NCBI GenBank assembly: GCA_902542975.1
Contig: CACBWM010000008.1
Coordinates: 1-59,290, forward strand
Source of the DNA: an uncultured Pelagibacteraceae bacterium
GTDB taxonomy: Bacteria > Pseudomonadota > Alphaproteobacteria > Pelagibacterales > Pelagibacteraceae
Length of the DNA stretch: 59,290 nt
Reading direction: 5' to 3'
The notes beneath the pieces were generated by a model. The model saw only the letters and a program-made list of their open reading frames with translations. It was not told the origin of the DNA and searched no databases. Of this stretch, positions 32,016 through 40,499 are shown one piece after another. Within the stretch, counting starts at the first letter, position 1; each line of letters opens with the position of its first letter. A program made the position numbers and the translations under genes.

Positions 32016-32720
32016 ATGACTTTAAATGAAAAAAATCAAAATGACATATTTGATAATGATTTATTAAACGAACTAGGTATTGAGTATGAATTTAGCAATG
32101 AGCCAATAAATAGATTTAAAAATAATGCTCCTAATGAGGAAAAATCTGATCAATTAGCAAAACTTAGAGTTGAAATAGAAAAGATTGAAGATTGTGAACT
32201 AAAAAATAGTGCAAAAAATCTTGTTTTCAGTGATGGAAATTCATCTTCAAAAATAATGATTGTAGGTGAAGGACCTGGACAAAAAGAAGATGAATTAGGA
32301 AAACCTTTTGTTGGTGATGCAGGAATGCTTTTAAATAAAATGTTGAAAGCTATTAATTTAGATAGAACTAACGTGTATATAACTAATGTTGTAAATTATA
32401 GACCTCCAGATAACAGAAAACCTGAAATATCAGAAATAAATAGATACTCTGAATATTTAAGAAAACATATTTCGATTATAAATCCAGAAATACTTATTTT
32501 AATGGGAAGCACAGCAATGGAAGCGCTCTTCGGGAATAAAATTAAAATTTCTAAAGAAAGAGGAAAATGGAAAGAAGTAATAATTAATAATAAAACATAT
32601 TTAACAATGATAACTTTTCACCCGGCATATCTGCTAAGACAAGCAGAGCAAAAAAAATATTCTTGGGCCGATCTTAAAGAAATTAGAAAAAAAATAGATG
32701 AAACTGGTTTAGAGATTTAA
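32016..32720 (+). CDS. Uracil-DNA glycosylase, family 4-like
   Basis: Base-excision repair enzyme, 234 aa with a poorly conserved N-terminal extension of about 65 residues. Family 4 motifs are VGEGPGQKEDELGKPFVGDAG (motif 1 region) and a C-terminal FHPAYLLRQ (motif 2). Of the four Cys that bind [4Fe-4S] in classic family 4 enzymes, only one candidate is seen (EDCELK); the other positions appear as Ile, Tyr (NYRPPDNRKP) and Tyr. Other alphaproteobacterial relatives may share part of this loss. The gene is followed after 19 bp by rnhB. Confidence 0.87.
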   Translation: MTLNEKNQNDIFDNDLLNELGIEYEFSNEPINRFKNNAPNEEKSDQLAKLRVEIEKIEDCELKNSAKNLVFSDGNSSSKIMIVGEGPGQKEDELGKPFVGDAGMLLNKMLKAINLDRTNVYITNVVNYRPPDNRKPEISEINRYSEYLRKHISIINPEILILMGSTAMEALFGNKIKISKERGKWKEVIINNKTYLTMITFHPAYLLRQAEQKKYSWADLKEIRKKIDETGLEI

Positions 32721-32739
32721 ATTTTTAATAATATTTTAT

Positions 32740-33312
32740 ATGAAAAAAATTATTGCTGGTGTTGATGAAGTTGGAAGAGGAAGCCTTGTAGGACCAGTTT
32801 ATGCAGCGGCTGTTATATTAAATAAAGAAATTAATAGAAAAATTCTTAAAGATTCAAAAAAACTTAACAAAATTCAGAGGGAAACTTTAGCTAAATATAT
32901 AAAAAAAAATTCAGTTTGGGCGTTAGGATCTGCATCAATAAAGGAAATTGAAAAAATTAATATTTTAAATGCTAGCCTACTTTCAATGAAAAGAGCAATT
33001 AAGAAACTCAAATTGAAGCCTAAAAAAGTTTTAATAGATGGTAATAAACCACCAGACTTAAAAAATTATGTAATTAAAACTATTGTAAAAGGTGATGAAA
33101 AAATTCCTGAAATTTCAGCCGCATCGATTATTGCTAAAGTTGAAAGAGATAAGCTTATGAAAAAGATGTCTTTTTCTTTTAAAAAATACGGCTGGGATAA
33201 TAATGCGGGTTATGGAACTAAGGATCATATTAAAGCTATTAAAAAATTTGGAGTGACTAGATTTCATAGAAAAACCTTCCAACCAATACACAAGATATTG
33301 AGTCTTAAATAA
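32740..33312 (+). CDS. rnhB: Ribonuclease HII
   Basis: Removes RNA from RNA-DNA hybrids and single ribonucleotides. 190 aa. The N-terminal GVDEVGRGSLVGPVYAAAV carries the catalytic Asp-Glu pair and the GRG substrate motif; further acidic residues are in VLIDGNKPP and the EISAASIIAKVERD block. It lies just upstream of ccrM, from which it is separated by the 81-bp ccrM promoter region. Confidence 0.96.
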   Translation: MKKIIAGVDEVGRGSLVGPVYAAAVILNKEINRKILKDSKKLNKIQRETLAKYIKKNSVWALGSASIKEIEKINILNASLLSMKRAIKKLKLKPKKVLIDGNKPPDLKNYVIKTIVKGDEKIPEISAASIIAKVERDKLMKKMSFSFKKYGWDNNAGYGTKDHIKAIKKFGVTRFHRKTFQPIHKILSLK

Positions 33313-33351
33313 TAATCATAACAATTATCAATCAATAAATTCAATCACAGG

Positions 33352-33382
33352 TTGACGTAGACTCCTGACTGGAGTCTAATTC
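33352..33382 (+). promoter_or_regulatory. Putative ccrM promoter with a GANTC dyad
   Basis: Between rnhB and ccrM lies TTGACG (33352-33357, a -35-like hexamer), then a perfect 8-bp inverted repeat TAGACTCC-TGACT-GGAGTCTA (33358-33378), then TAATTC as a weak -10 (33377-33382; 19-bp spacer). Each arm holds one GANTC site (33360-33364 and 33372-33376), the target of the enzyme encoded 12 bp downstream. Caulobacter ccrM also has GANTC sites in its leader, so autoregulation by methylation is a reasonable inference. A transcript starting near 33389 would be almost leaderless. Confidence 0.55.
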
Positions 33383-33393
33383 AAAAATATAAA

Positions 33394-34467
33394 ATGATCA
33401 TTTCAGATATAAAAAATAAAATTATAAATGGAGATAGTATTAAAGAATTAAAAAAAATTCCGGCTGAAAGTTTTGATCTGATATTTGCAGATCCACCTTA
33501 CAACCTTCAACTGAAAAAAGAATTAAGTCGACCTGATAGATCTAAAGTCGATGCTGTAGACGATGCGTGGGATAAATTTGATAGTTTTAAAAGTTATGAT
33601 GAGTTTTCAGTTCAATGGCTTAAAGAATGTAAAAGAATTTTAAAAAAAAATGGATCTATATGGGTAATAGGAAGTTATCATAATATTTTTAGAGTTGGTT
33701 CAAAAATGCAAGATTTAGGTTTTTGGATACTAAATGATGTGATTTGGAACAAAAATAACCCTATGCCAAATTTTAGAGGAACACGTTTTACGAATGCGCA
33801 CGAAACACTTATATGGGCATCAAAAAGTGAAGGCTCAAAATATACTTTTAATTATCAATCACTTAAATGTTTAAACGATGATCTACAGATGAGATCTACA
33901 TGGAATTTACCTATATGTAATGGAAAAGAAAGACTTAAAAATAATGGTAATAAAGTTCACTCAACGCAAAAGCCAGAGTCTTTATTGCACAGAATTATAT
34001 TAGCATCGTCTAATAAAGGCGATTTAATATTGGACCCGTTTCTCGGTACGGGAACAACTGCTGTAGTTTCAAAAAAGTTAGGTAGAAATTATTTTGGGAT
34101 AGAAAAAGAAAAAAACTATTTTGAAGCTGCAAGTAAAAGAATTAAAAATACAAAAATTATAGAAGATGAATATTTAGATACTATAAAAAATAATAGATCC
34201 AAACCAAGAGTGCCATTTGGATCTTTGGTTGAATTAGGAATTATTAAACCTGGTACTGAAATTTTTGATCAAAAAAAACAAATCAATGCGAAAATTATGA
34301 TTGATGGTAGTATAAAATATCGGAAATCAGAAGGATCAATTCATAAAGTTGCTGCACAAATATTAGGTGCTGATAGCTGTAACGGTTGGACTTTTTGGTA
34401 TTATAAATCAGGTAATTCACTCAAACCAATTGATGATTTGAGGCAAAGACTAAGGCCAACTACTTAA
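33394..34467 (+). CDS. ccrM: CcrM-type adenine-N6 DNA methyltransferase (GANTC)
   Basis: Cell-cycle-type methyltransferase, 357 aa. Beta-class order of motifs: catalytic DPPY first (DLIFADPPYNLQL), then the SAM motif FLGTG late (ILDPFLGTGTTAVVSKKLGRN). TRFTNAHETLIWASK fits the family. The C-terminal extra domain (about 265-357, from RVPFGSLVELGIIKPG to GWTFWYYKSGNSL) is the part that marks CcrM and is needed for GANTC recognition. No cognate restriction gene is adjacent, as expected for a solitary methylase. Confidence 0.93.
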   Translation: MIISDIKNKIINGDSIKELKKIPAESFDLIFADPPYNLQLKKELSRPDRSKVDAVDDAWDKFDSFKSYDEFSVQWLKECKRILKKNGSIWVIGSYHNIFRVGSKMQDLGFWILNDVIWNKNNPMPNFRGTRFTNAHETLIWASKSEGSKYTFNYQSLKCLNDDLQMRSTWNLPICNGKERLKNNGNKVHSTQKPESLLHRIILASSNKGDLILDPFLGTGTTAVVSKKLGRNYFGIEKEKNYFEAASKRIKNTKIIEDEYLDTIKNNRSKPRVPFGSLVELGIIKPGTEIFDQKKQINAKIMIDGSIKYRKSEGSIHKVAAQILGADSCNGWTFWYYKSGNSLKPIDDLRQRLRPTT

Positions 34468-35588
34468 TTTCTATAAATTTTTCCAAGATAACTCTCTAGA
34501 AATTTTTTATTTTTTGATAAAAATTTCAAAACAATATTTCTAATTAATATTATTATTGGATTAGTTAAATGGAAGGCAAAATGGTTTAATTTTGATCTTT
34601 TATTTACTAGTAATATTTTACTTATCTTATCCTTATAAATACTATTTGAATTTGTAATATTTTCTAAAATACCATTTGCCGTTTCAATACTTTGAGAAGC
34701 ACCTTGTGCAAAAGAAGGTGGGAAAGCAAATAAAGCGTCTCCACTCAAAAAGGTATTTTGATATTTTAGTGAGGGTAGTTCTTTGCTCACAAATACAGGA
34801 AAGCACTTTAAATTTACTAAACTCTCCAAATTTATAATAGAATTTTTTGAAATAAGATCTTTTAAAGATTTTATAAATGTTTCAGAATTAAGAATATTTT
34901 TATCTTCAATTTCTTTAGTAGTTAGTTTCTTTTTGATTATAGCAACGAAATTATATTCGAGTTTTTGATTTACAGGATAAGTTACATAGTGAAAATTTGA
35001 CCCCATATAAACAGAAATATTATCTTTTTCATGTTTTTTTAAATTCGCCCTTAAAGCAATGTTCCCATTAAAAATTGGGTTTAAATGATTATTTGATATT
35101 TGAGATTTTAATTTTGAAAAAACACCGTCTGCAATTACTATATAATCGAAACTTTCATTCTTATTATTCCAAGAAATCTTTATTTTTTCATTATATTCGA
35201 TATTTTGAATATCGGCTTTAAATTGAATTTTTTCCTCAGGTATATTGCCAATTAAAAACTTTATTAATGTTGATCTTTTAAGTGTTGTGTAACGGTCGTT
35301 TACACTATTGAATTGCTTTAAATCAATTTCACAAATCTTTTTAATATTTTTAGCCTGGAAAAAATTAACTTTTGTTGGATAATAAACATCTGATGCTGAA
35401 ATATTTTTAAATCCTACTTTATTTAACAAATTAATACTATTAACTGAAAGTTGAATGCCATAACCTTCATTTAAATTAAGATAATCTTTTTTTTCAAAGA
35501 TTTTGTAGTCTATTTCAGTATTTTTGTTTAATTCATTTGCAAGATACAAACCAGATATACCAGCTCCTACAATTGCAACTTTTTTCAT
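34464..35588 (-). CDS. FAD-dependent aromatic-ring monooxygenase family
   Basis: 374 aa. Class A flavoprotein monooxygenase pattern: N-terminal GAGISGLYLANEL (FAD), a central VIADGVFS (the DG motif), and FLSGDALFAFPPSFAQGASQSIE (the GD motif). Related enzymes include the UbiH/Coq6 ubiquinone hydroxylases and salicylate or urate hydroxylases; a ubiquinone role is plausible but not shown. Its ATG overlaps the mutY stop by 4 bp; its own stop shares TTAA with ccrM. Confidence 0.82.
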   Translation of the reverse strand: MKKVAIVGAGISGLYLANELNKNTEIDYKIFEKKDYLNLNEGYGIQLSVNSINLLNKVGFKNISASDVYYPTKVNFFQAKNIKKICEIDLKQFNSVNDRYTTLKRSTLIKFLIGNIPEEKIQFKADIQNIEYNEKIKISWNNKNESFDYIVIADGVFSKLKSQISNNHLNPIFNGNIALRANLKKHEKDNISVYMGSNFHYVTYPVNQKLEYNFVAIIKKKLTTKEIEDKNILNSETFIKSLKDLISKNSIINLESLVNLKCFPVFVSKELPSLKYQNTFLSGDALFAFPPSFAQGASQSIETANGILENITNSNSIYKDKISKILLVNKRSKLNHFAFHLTNPIIILIRNIVLKFLSKNKKFLESYLGKIYRN

Positions 35589-36577
35589 TCAGATTTTGAG
35601 ATGGTATAAAATATTTTTTTAGTAAATGATGGAATTATTTCTGAGCTTAATTTATCTTTTTTGATTAATATTTTATTTTTAATCTTTGGAGGTCTTTTCG
35701 AGTTATTTAACAAAATTTTCATTTCCATATTAGATAATTTTATATTAATTTTTTTATTATTTGAATAATTATACTTACTTTGTCGAACTTCAGTCATTGG
35801 AAAAATTGGCATATTTTTTAAAAATTTAAATTTATCATTTTTGACTAATAAGTAGTTATTATGTTTTTTGTAAATAGTCGCTTCGAAATATTTAGTTTTT
35901 ATTTCTTTATTAAATTTGGTCAATTCAAAGTCATTTTTTTTTAGAGATATACAATTTTTATTTAAAGGACATTCCTTGCAACTTGGATTTTTTGGTTTGC
36001 ATATTAAAGCACCTATCTCCATGATTGCTTGGGAGTAATCACTAGCGCGATCGGACAGTCCAAAAAAATTAATTTTTGTTTTTAAAAAATCTTTAGATAT
36101 TTCATTCTGCTTTTTTAAATAGAGAGTTCTTTTAAGAATTCTCTCAACATTTCCATCTAAAGGGATAGTTTTAATGTTAAATGCTATAGACATTATTGCT
36201 TTAGATGTATATTCACCAACACCTGGTAATTGTATTAACTTTTCATAAGATTTTGGCAACTTACCATCGAAATCTTTAAGAATTTTAATTGCACTTTTTT
36301 TTAAATTTCTTGCTCTTGAATAATAACCAAGACCTTCCCAATGTTTCATTAAGATCTTTTCGTCAACATTTGCCAATGATTGAAAGGTTGGAATTTGTTT
36401 TACAAATTTTTTAAAATAAGGAATAACAGTTTTTACTTGAGTTTGCTGTAACATAAATTCACTAACAAACGTAAAATATTCTTTTTGCCTCTGAGAAACT
36501 TTTTTTCTCCAAGGTAAAATTCTTTTATTATTATCGTACCAAAGTAGAATTTTATTTGGTATGTTTTTATTATTCAT
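35585..36577 (-). CDS. mutY: A/G-specific adenine glycosylase
   Basis: Removes adenine mispaired with 8-oxoguanine. About 330 aa from the ATG at 36577 (MNNKNIPNKILLWYDNNKR); a 15-residue upstream extension would run into the divergent gene and has no MutY character. Visible are EFMLQQTQVKTVIPYF with the catalytic Glu, the HhH LPGVGEYTSKAI, IPLDGNVERIL with the catalytic Asp, and the [4Fe-4S] loop C-x6-C-x2-C-x5-C (CKPKNPSCKECPLNKNC). The C-terminal third is a NUDIX-like 8-oxoG recognition domain. Confidence 0.94.
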   Translation of the reverse strand: MNNKNIPNKILLWYDNNKRILPWRKKVSQRQKEYFTFVSEFMLQQTQVKTVIPYFKKFVKQIPTFQSLANVDEKILMKHWEGLGYYSRARNLKKSAIKILKDFDGKLPKSYEKLIQLPGVGEYTSKAIMSIAFNIKTIPLDGNVERILKRTLYLKKQNEISKDFLKTKINFFGLSDRASDYSQAIMEIGALICKPKNPSCKECPLNKNCISLKKNDFELTKFNKEIKTKYFEATIYKKHNNYLLVKNDKFKFLKNMPIFPMTEVRQSKYNYSNNKKINIKLSNMEMKILLNNSKRPPKIKNKILIKKDKLSSEIIPSFTKKIFYTISKSE

Positions 36578-37060
36578 ATGGGTCAAAAATATAATACTAA
36601 GCAGAGATATAACTCCATTCAAGGTTTAAGATCTTTTAAAGATACTTTACCCACAGAAGCAAAAAGAATAATTAGTAAAAAAGGTAAAATTTATAATGAA
36701 ACTTTAGACAATTGGAAATATTTAGTCGGTAAAGATTTATTTAAAGTAAGCTTTCCTAAATCATACAAAAGTTCAAATAAGTTATCGGGAAGTCGTTTAA
36801 ATATTTTAGTAAAGAGGGGAAATGAAGTTGACGTTGAGTATTCTAAAAAAGAAATAATAAAAAAAATTAATGTTTTTTTTGGCTATCATGTTTTAGATGA
36901 CATTAAATTGAATACATTTGATGGAAAAATTGAAGAAAGCCATAAAAATACAGCTATTAATGCGACAAAAAATAAACATATAAAGAGCATAAATAATATT
37001 AAAAATGACAAAATTAAAAATTCACTTTTAGAGCTAAGTAAACATTTTAAAATAAAATGA
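36578..37060 (+). CDS. DUF721 protein, probable DciA-type helicase loader
   Basis: 160 aa, very basic. The N-terminal GLRSFKDTLPTEAKRI and the following 90 residues (WKYLVGKDLFKVSFP, RLNILVKRGNEVDVEYSK) fit DUF721, the domain of DciA, a widespread bacterial DnaB helicase operator/loader. The C-terminal 50 residues are Lys/Asn-rich. Its ATG directly abuts the divergent mutY ATG (CATATG). The DsbA-like gene starts within its last bases. The DciA function is inferred from the domain. Confidence 0.72.
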   Translation: MGQKYNTKQRYNSIQGLRSFKDTLPTEAKRIISKKGKIYNETLDNWKYLVGKDLFKVSFPKSYKSSNKLSGSRLNILVKRGNEVDVEYSKKEIIKKINVFFGYHVLDDIKLNTFDGKIEESHKNTAINATKNKHIKSINNIKNDKIKNSLLELSKHFKIK

Positions 37061-37632
37061 AAAAAATAATTTTTATCTCAATTTTAATTTTTTTTAATTT
37101 CATCAATGCTAATTCTGAAGTTAAACCAATTTTAGTTGGAAGTGCAGACTCTAAAGTTAAGTTAATGGTTTTTGAATCTTTGACTTGTAGTCATTGTGCA
37201 AATTTTCATAAAAATATATATCCTAAATTAAAAGAAGATTTTATTGATAAAGGATTGATTTCAATAGAATTTAAAAGCTTCCCATTAGATATCATTGCAT
37301 TTAATGCAACTAAATTAGCGCATTGTAGAAATGATGGTGAGCATGAAATTTTGCATCACCTTTATTTAAATCAAGATAAGTGGATCAAGGGAAAAAATGA
37401 ATTAGAAGCAAATCAAGCAATGAAAAAATTTATTGATAATACTGAATATAATCTAGACTTTGATAAGTGCTTGGCTGATAAAAAGATAGAGGATCACATT
37501 TTAGAAGACCGAATCGAAGGTGTTAAAAAGTATAAAGTGAATGCTACTCCTACAGTCATAATTAACGGAAAAAAGTTTGAAAATCACTCAAACTACAAAA
37601 AATTAAAAAAATACATTGAAAAACTGATATAA
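37057..37632 (+). CDS. DsbA-like thiol:disulfide protein, exported
   Basis: 191 aa. Signal peptide (about 1-20, IIFISILIFFNFINANS), then a thioredoxin fold with active site CSHC (ESLTCSHCANFH), a helical insertion, and the cis-Pro loop NATPTVIINGKKF. It should act in the periplasm, as an oxidase or reductase of protein thiols. The next gene, smc, starts 8 bp downstream, so the operon is DciA-like-dsbA-like-smc. Confidence 0.88.
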   Translation: MKKIIFISILIFFNFINANSEVKPILVGSADSKVKLMVFESLTCSHCANFHKNIYPKLKEDFIDKGLISIEFKSFPLDIIAFNATKLAHCRNDGEHEILHHLYLNQDKWIKGKNELEANQAMKKFIDNTEYNLDFDKCLADKKIEDHILEDRIEGVKKYKVNATPTVIINGKKFENHSNYKKLKKYIEKLI

Positions 37633-37640
37633 GTCAGTGA

Positions 37641-40214
37641 ATGGAATTTAAAAAAATCCAACTAAATGGATTTAAGTCTTTTGCTGAAAAAACAAATTTC
37701 CTGATTGAAGAAGGTTTAACTGGGATAGTTGGCCCAAACGGTTGTGGCAAATCAAATATAGTAGAGTCGTTGCGATGGTGTATGGGTGAGACATCAGCAA
37801 AAAGTATGAGAGGTTCGGGAATGGAAGACGTTATATTTTCTGGAACTTCAAACAAACCTTCAAAAAATATTGCAGAAGTTTTAGTGAGCTTATCAAATGA
37901 CAATAAGGATGGTCCTCTGCAATATAATGAGCTCGATGAAATTGAAATAAGAAGAAAAATAGAAAAAGATAAAGGCTCAAAATTTTATATAAATGGCAAA
38001 GAAGTTAGAGCAAAAGATGCTCAGATGTTTTTTGCAGATTTATCAACAGGTGCTCATTCACCTTCGATTATTAGTCAAGGTAGAATTGGAGCATTGGTCA
38101 CAGCAAAACCTTCTGATCGAAGAGCTATCTTAGAAGAGGCGGCTGGTATAGCAGGTTTACATGTTAGAAGACACGAAGCAGAATTAAGATTGGGCGCGGC
38201 TGAAAATAATTTAAAAAGGGCAGATGAATTAAGAAGACAACAGGAAAGACAATTAGCAAATTTGCAAAAGCAAGCTGAAGAAGCTGCAAAATACAAATCA
38301 ATTTCAGAAGAAATAAAAAAAGTTGAGGCAGGTTTATATTATTTACGTCTTTTAGAAATTGATAATGAAATTAAAGTAGAGAATGAGATCAACAATGAGG
38401 CTGATGATCAAGTTAAGTCCTTCAATGATAAATTAGAGAATTTAAGCATGAAAATTATTGAGAAGAATAAGAATGTAAATCCTATAAGAGAAAAAAATCA
38501 AGAAAATTTGTCAAAAATACAAAGGTTAAATTTAGAGTTAAAGAGCTTAGATGAAGAAAAAGACAGGGTTAATGATGAAATACAATCAATTAGAAAGTCT
38601 TTAAGTGTAATAGATGAGGATATTGTTAGAGAAAAAAGCATAATCATTGATGCAAACTCTAATGAAAAAAGACTTAGAGAAGAAAAAGAAAATTTAATTA
38701 CAGTCGATTCAAAATATTATGAAACTGAAAAATTGTCAGGTTTAGATTTGGTAAATGCAAAAGGAAAATTAAAAGATGAGCAAGATAAGTTAGAGAGAAT
38801 ACTAGAAAATCTAAACCTTGATACTCTAAAAAAGAACTCAGAAACTATTGATTTAGCAAGTGAGCAATTAGAAAAAGCAAAAGAAATGCTATCAGAGAAC
38901 AATATTAATGGTGCAACTAATTTAATAGATGAATGTAAAATAAATCTTTCATTTTTAAAAATGAAAATTAATGAAATGCATGACAACGATTTAGCGATAA
39001 CAGTAACTAAGAAAAACGAAGAAATTAAAAGTCTACAAGAAGAATACGCTGAAGCATTTAGTGCAAATCAAAATATTAAAAAAGAATCAATAAAAAGAAG
39101 TGAAAGAATTAAAATAATTGACCAAGAAATAGAAAGTTGGAAAAGCTTATTGGTAAATTCTGAAAAAATGATTAATGAATTAAATAGTAGAAAAGATACT
39201 CAACAAAAAAAATTAGATGGCCTTGAAAAACAACCTCAAACACAAGCTGAAAGAAAGGGACAAATATCTGAAAGTTTAAGAATTTCTGAAAAAGAAAAAA
39301 GTGATAATGAAATATTAATAGATGAACTAGATAAAGAGATTAACGAATTGAGAAGCAATCTAAATACAACAAAAGAAGAGTCTATTGAAATTAGAGAGAG
39401 AAAGGCAAGCTCTGGAGCAACAATCGATGGTTTGAATAAAAGAAGAAATGATTTGTTAGAAAGAGTATCAACAGAACTTAATTTAAAAGAAGAAGAAATA
39501 CTAAATTTTTCAAACTTAAAAGATGCATCTGAATATCCAGATACAGTAACACAAGAGGAATTGCTTGATGAAAGAAAAAGGGAAAGAGAAAAATTAGGCT
39601 CGGTTAACTTAAGAGCAGACGAAGAGACTTCAAAATATGAAGATGAAATTAAGAAAATGGAAAAAGATAGACAAGATTTAGTAACTGCGATTATAAAGTT
39701 AAAAGAAAGTATTACTGAACTCAATCAGAAAGGTAGGGAAAGACTTCTAGATGCTTTTGAAAAGGTGAATAGAAAGTTCAATGAAGTTTATACCAAACTA
39801 TTTAATGGAGGTAGCGCGAAGCTAGAACTAGTAGACTCCGATGATCCTTTAGATGCAGGATTGGAAATGTTAGTAAGTCCACCAGGAAAAAGATTACAAT
39901 CAATAACTTTATTATCTGGAGGTGAACAAGCCCTGACAGCTTTATCTTTAATCTTTGCAGTGTTTCTTACTAATCCAGCTCCGATATGTGTTCTCGATGA
40001 AGTAGACGCACCTCTCGATGATGCGAATGTAACAAGATTTTGCAATCTTTTGACGGAACTAACTAAAATTACATCTACAAGATTTATTATCGTAACTCAC
40101 CACGCTCTAACCATGTCTAAAATGGACAGGCTGTATGGCGTAACAATGCCAGAAAAAGGAATTAGCCAACTAGTTGCTGTAGATCTTCAAAAAGCAGAGA
40201 GCATGGTTGCTTGA
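37641..40214 (+). CDS. smc: Chromosome-segregation ATPase SMC, short form without an evident hinge
   Basis: 857 aa, against about 1150-1200 for typical bacterial SMC. N-terminal head: Walker A GPNGCGKSN at 31-39, R-loop region GRIGALVTAKPSDRRAILEE. C-terminal head: ABC signature LSGGEQALTALS and Walker B PICVLDEVDAPLDDANV, then an H-loop VTHHALTMSKMD. Between them (about 200-690) the sequence is heptad-like coiled coil. The usual 150-residue globular hinge with conserved glycines is not recognisable in the middle (about 340-480). It is not a fragment, because both heads are intact. Confidence 0.92.
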   Translation: MEFKKIQLNGFKSFAEKTNFLIEEGLTGIVGPNGCGKSNIVESLRWCMGETSAKSMRGSGMEDVIFSGTSNKPSKNIAEVLVSLSNDNKDGPLQYNELDEIEIRRKIEKDKGSKFYINGKEVRAKDAQMFFADLSTGAHSPSIISQGRIGALVTAKPSDRRAILEEAAGIAGLHVRRHEAELRLGAAENNLKRADELRRQQERQLANLQKQAEEAAKYKSISEEIKKVEAGLYYLRLLEIDNEIKVENEINNEADDQVKSFNDKLENLSMKIIEKNKNVNPIREKNQENLSKIQRLNLELKSLDEEKDRVNDEIQSIRKSLSVIDEDIVREKSIIIDANSNEKRLREEKENLITVDSKYYETEKLSGLDLVNAKGKLKDEQDKLERILENLNLDTLKKNSETIDLASEQLEKAKEMLSENNINGATNLIDECKINLSFLKMKINEMHDNDLAITVTKKNEEIKSLQEEYAEAFSANQNIKKESIKRSERIKIIDQEIESWKSLLVNSEKMINELNSRKDTQQKKLDGLEKQPQTQAERKGQISESLRISEKEKSDNEILIDELDKEINELRSNLNTTKEESIEIRERKASSGATIDGLNKRRNDLLERVSTELNLKEEEILNFSNLKDASEYPDTVTQEELLDERKREREKLGSVNLRADEETSKYEDEIKKMEKDRQDLVTAIIKLKESITELNQKGRERLLDAFEKVNRKFNEVYTKLFNGGSAKLELVDSDDPLDAGLEMLVSPPGKRLQSITLLSGGEQALTALSLIFAVFLTNPAPICVLDEVDAPLDDANVTRFCNLLTELTKITSTRFIIVTHHALTMSKMDRLYGVTMPEKGISQLVAVDLQKAESMVA

Positions 40215-40216
40215 TA

Positions 40217-40492
40217 ATGGATGAAGACCAGTTTAAAACTCGCCTAAAAATTGCAAAAAATAAAACCGATAAAGACAAAAAATCTGAAGAGGTAAATAAA
40301 GGATCAAGTATGGGATCAGCCTTCAAATTGAGCACGGAATTGGTATCTGCAGTAGCTGTTGGGACAATTATTGGGTTTATTTTAGACAATTGGTTTGGTA
40401 CTAAACCATGGTTAATTTTAATATTTTTTTTTATTGGTGTAATAGCTGGAATTATGAACGTTATTAGATCAGCAAAAAAAATGCAAAAATAG
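40217..40492 (+). CDS. atpI: ATP synthase assembly protein AtpI
   Basis: 91 aa from the ATG at 40217, 2 bp past the smc stop (an in-frame TTG at 40211 is less likely). A charged N-terminal third precedes two membrane helices: VSAVAVGTIIGFILDNWFG and PWLILIFFFIGVIAGIMNVI, with the family pattern of a Gly-rich first helix and a short loop containing GTKPW. It heads the F0 operon, as in many Alphaproteobacteria, and helps assemble the c-ring. Confidence 0.88.
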   Translation: MDEDQFKTRLKIAKNKTDKDKKSEEVNKGSSMGSAFKLSTELVSAVAVGTIIGFILDNWFGTKPWLILIFFFIGVIAGIMNVIRSAKKMQK

Positions 40493-40499
40493 TAGGAAA

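Noticed and set aside
39236..39724. 162-residue Ser-rich frame antisense to smc
   Set aside because: Coiled-coil coding sequence in AT-rich DNA reads as Ser/Leu/Phe-rich frames on the other strand; no start signal or family pattern.
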